Positions 32,382 to 33,884 of a DNA stretch of 33,884 nt are shown piece by piece (within the stretch, counting starts at the first letter, position 1; each line of letters begins with the position of its first letter). The notes under the pieces were generated by a model. The model was not told the DNA's origin. It made no database searches and was given only the letters and a program-made list of their open reading frames with translations. The position numbers and the translations under genes are program-made. The DNA is from Rhizobium sp. Q54 (GTDB lineage Bacteria; Pseudomonadota; Alphaproteobacteria; SMXS01): the NCBI GenBank assembly GCA_945907245.1, contig CAMDTB010000034.1:1-33884 (forward strand). Reading direction: 5' to 3'.

Positions 32382-33188
32382 TCAGCGTCCGGTGAATTGG
32401 GCGGGGCGCTTCTCCAGGAAGCTGGCGACGCCCTCCTTGTGGTCTTCGGTCTGGAACAGGATGCCCAGGATGTGGGCGATCCAGCTGCCGATCTCGCGGT
32501 GGTCGCCATAGGTGGTCTTGCGCAGCCCTTCCTTCAGGTGCTGCACCGCGAGCGGCGGATTGGCGGCGATCTTGCCGGCGAGCGCATAAGTCGCCGGCAT
32601 CAGCTCGGCGTGCGGCACCGTCTTCAGCACCAGGCCGATGCGCTCGGCCTCGGCGGCGTCGATGACGTCGCCGGTGAACAGCAGCTCGGCCGCCTTCTGC
32701 ACGCCGACGATCAGTGGCAGCCGGGTGAGGCCGCCCAGGTCGGTGATCAGGCCGCGCTTGACGAACAGCTCGGCGAATTTCGCCTTGTCCGAGGCGATGC
32801 GGATGTCGGCCATCAGCGCGACATCCATGCCCCAGCCCATGGCCGCGCCGTTGACCGCGGCGATGATCGGCTTGCCGCAGTCCATGATCGCCGTGGCGGC
32901 CGGCGTCGGCACCGGCTTGACGCGGGTCAGGCGGTGCACGCTGCCCTCGCGCTCGCTGCCGGCCATGATGGCGCGCACGTCGTCGCCCGAGCAGAAGCCC
33001 GGGTCGGCGCCGGTCAGCACCACGACACGCACGTCAGCGTCGTCATGGGCGAGCAGGAACGACGTTTCCAGCTCGTCATAGGCGCGGCGGTTTAACGCGT
33101 TGTAAATCTCCGGACGGTTCAGGGTGACCGTCGCGACATGATCCTTCACGTCATAGACGACGTGGACGAAGTCTTCAGGTTTCAGCAT
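32382..33188 (-). CDS. Crotonase (enoyl-CoA hydratase/isomerase) family protein with both hydratase glutamates replaced
   Basis: A 268-residue crotonase. ATG 33188 is preceded by GGGGAAACGGG; an upstream ATG at 33233 lacks support. The oxyanion-hole segments are present (C-S-G-D-D at 66-70 and G-W-G at 118-120). In ordinary enoyl-CoA hydratase two Glu residues (rat Glu144, Glu164) add water; here the aligned positions are Asp122 and Phe142. Asp150 in G-L-I-T-D-L-G-G matches the Asp of dienoyl-CoA isomerases. The enzyme is therefore unlikely to be a standard hydratase and may be an isomerase, lyase or thioesterase. It is the first gene of an operon with the feruloyl-CoA synthase-like ligase. 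Confidence 0.87.
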   Translation of the reverse strand: MLKPEDFVHVVYDVKDHVATVTLNRPEIYNALNRRAYDELETSFLLAHDDADVRVVVLTGADPGFCSGDDVRAIMAGSEREGSVHRLTRVKPVPTPAATAIMDCGKPIIAAVNGAAMGWGMDVALMADIRIASDKAKFAELFVKRGLITDLGGLTRLPLIVGVQKAAELLFTGDVIDAAEAERIGLVLKTVPHAELMPATYALAGKIAANPPLAVQHLKEGLRKTTYGDHREIGSWIAHILGILFQTEDHKEGVASFLEKRPAQFTGR

Positions 33189-33458
33189 CCCGTTTCCCCA
33201 GCAACGCGCCAGTCTATGCGGCGCAGGAAGCACTTGGCAACGCGGGGATGACGGAGATCCACTGCCCGGAGGGCGAAAAGTTACGATTGATTTTTATACG
33301 GCGATCCAGATATTGAATTGACTTTAGTTAAATCCGTGGAAGTATATGAATAGAAGCAGATTACACGGCCAATTTAATGTAATGGTGCGTGTAAATAAAC
33401 AAATAAACTTCAGTATAAAAATTACCATACAACGGGACTTTATTGGGGGAGTTCAACC
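33189..33458 (+). promoter_or_regulatory. AT-rich promoter region of the second TonB-dependent receptor
   Basis: After about 33280 the spacer is strikingly AT-rich, unlike the rest of the window. TTGACT at 33318-33323 and TATATG at 33343-33348 (19-base spacing, slightly long) could form a sigma-70-like promoter. An inverted repeat TTACACG at 33361-33367 with CGTGTAA at 33388-33394 lies downstream and could bind a regulator. GGGGGAG at 33445-33451 precedes the receptor ATG by 7 bases. The promoter assignment is by eye. Confidence 0.4.
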
Positions 33459-33884
33459 ATGGCTGTCAGACATGGCATCCGCGCCGGAGCAGTGTTCGCG
33501 CTATCTGCATCGTTGTTAGCCGGCGTCGCCACGGTCGCGCCCGCGTCGGCGCAGGACGCACCGCCGCCGGCGGTCCACAGGACCGAAAGCATTACCGTCA
33601 CCGCGCGCAAGCAGGAGGAAACCCTGCAGGAGGTGCCCGTGGCGGTGACGGCCATCGGCGGCGCCGATGTGGAGCGGTTCGACTTCGACAAGATCGAGGA
33701 CGTGGTGACCCGCATCCCGACGCTGAACGTCCAGATCGGCGGCTCGGGTTCGGGCGCCCAGCTCAGCCTGCGCGGCGTGGGATCGTCCAACATCTCGGCG
33801 GCGTTCGATTCCGCCGTGGCGCTGGACTTCGACGGCGTCCAGGTCAGCACCATGCGCATCCTGCAGTCCGGGTTCATGGACGTG
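33459..33884 (+). CDS. TonB-dependent receptor, N-terminal part (cut by window end)
   Basis: The first 142 residues of a receptor; no stop before the window end. A signal peptide ends near A-P-A-S-A-Q (about residue 31). A TonB-box-like E-S-I-T-V-T-A-R-K-Q-E-E-T follows, then L-Q-E-V-P-V-A-V-T-A, a plug segment I-P-T-L-N-V-Q-I and L-S-L-R-G-V-G-S-S-N with A-L-D-F-D-G-V-Q-V. ATG 33459 is fixed by GGGGGAG. It is divergent from the crotonase/ligase operon, so it may import that operon's substrate. Confidence 0.9.
   Translation, partial: MAVRHGIRAGAVFALSASLLAGVATVAPASAQDAPPPAVHRTESITVTARKQEETLQEVPVAVTAIGGADVERFDFDKIEDVVTRIPTLNVQIGGSGSGAQLSLRGVGSSNISAAFDSAVALDFDGVQVSTMRILQSGFMDV

Overview
The window is GC-rich and gene-dense and reads as a heterotrophic alphaproteobacterium. 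The pointers are a phasin with a TGC-rich operator-like site, a TamB gene, two TonB-dependent receptors of the sphingomonad/caulobacter type, a CsgG/HfaB-like lipoprotein, a PEP-CTERM protein, many acyl-CoA and SDR enzymes, and copies of a GTCATCCC...GGGACCCA palindromic repeat. I cannot place it to order from sequence alone. No tRNA, rRNA, CRISPR array or transposase was seen.

Layout. (1) 188-3503 (+): three genes for an exported-fibre or adhesin-like system. They are a small secreted Asn/Ser/Thr/Gly-rich protein, a CsgG-type outer-membrane lipoprotein fused to an OmpA peptidoglycan-binding domain, and an unrecognised secreted protein. (2) 3614-4768 (+): a 6-phosphofructokinase with pyrophosphate-type motifs, tail-to-tail with a PEP-CTERM protein. 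(3) 4762-14077 (-): PEP-CTERM protein, acyl-CoA carboxylase beta subunit, phasin with a strong terminator, amidohydrolase, glutathione S-transferase and TamB. (4) 14121-17795 (+): a giant acidic repeat protein with no signal peptide. It abuts the equally incomplete 5' end of tamB, so both genes look truncated at one junction near 14.08-14.12 kb. (5) 17891-21716: persulfide dioxygenase-rhodanese fusion, SDR, sulfotransferase and a double-hotdog thioesterase. (6) 21854-33884: two TonB-dependent receptors (the second cut by the window end) bracket three AMP-forming acyl-CoA ligases, an SDR, a crotonase-like protein, a tandem GNAT, a PTPS/QueD-like protein and a small membrane ORF.

How the genes may work together. 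The right half looks like uptake and CoA-activation of carboxylic acids, possibly aromatic, steroid or fatty: receptors import, ligases activate, and SDR, crotonase and thioesterase enzymes process. Carbon storage as polyhydroxyalkanoate is implied by the phasin. The left-hand CsgG-OmpA locus probably exports its small neighbour, and the giant repeat protein, which shares an A-[ST]-A-I-G-N-T motif with it, may be a second substrate.

The most notable points are the CsgG-OmpA export locus with its unknown third gene, the giant GED-box repeat protein, the double-truncation junction, two enzymes lacking expected catalytic residues (QueD-like and crotonase), and a nested palindromic intergenic element whose core is swapped in orientation.
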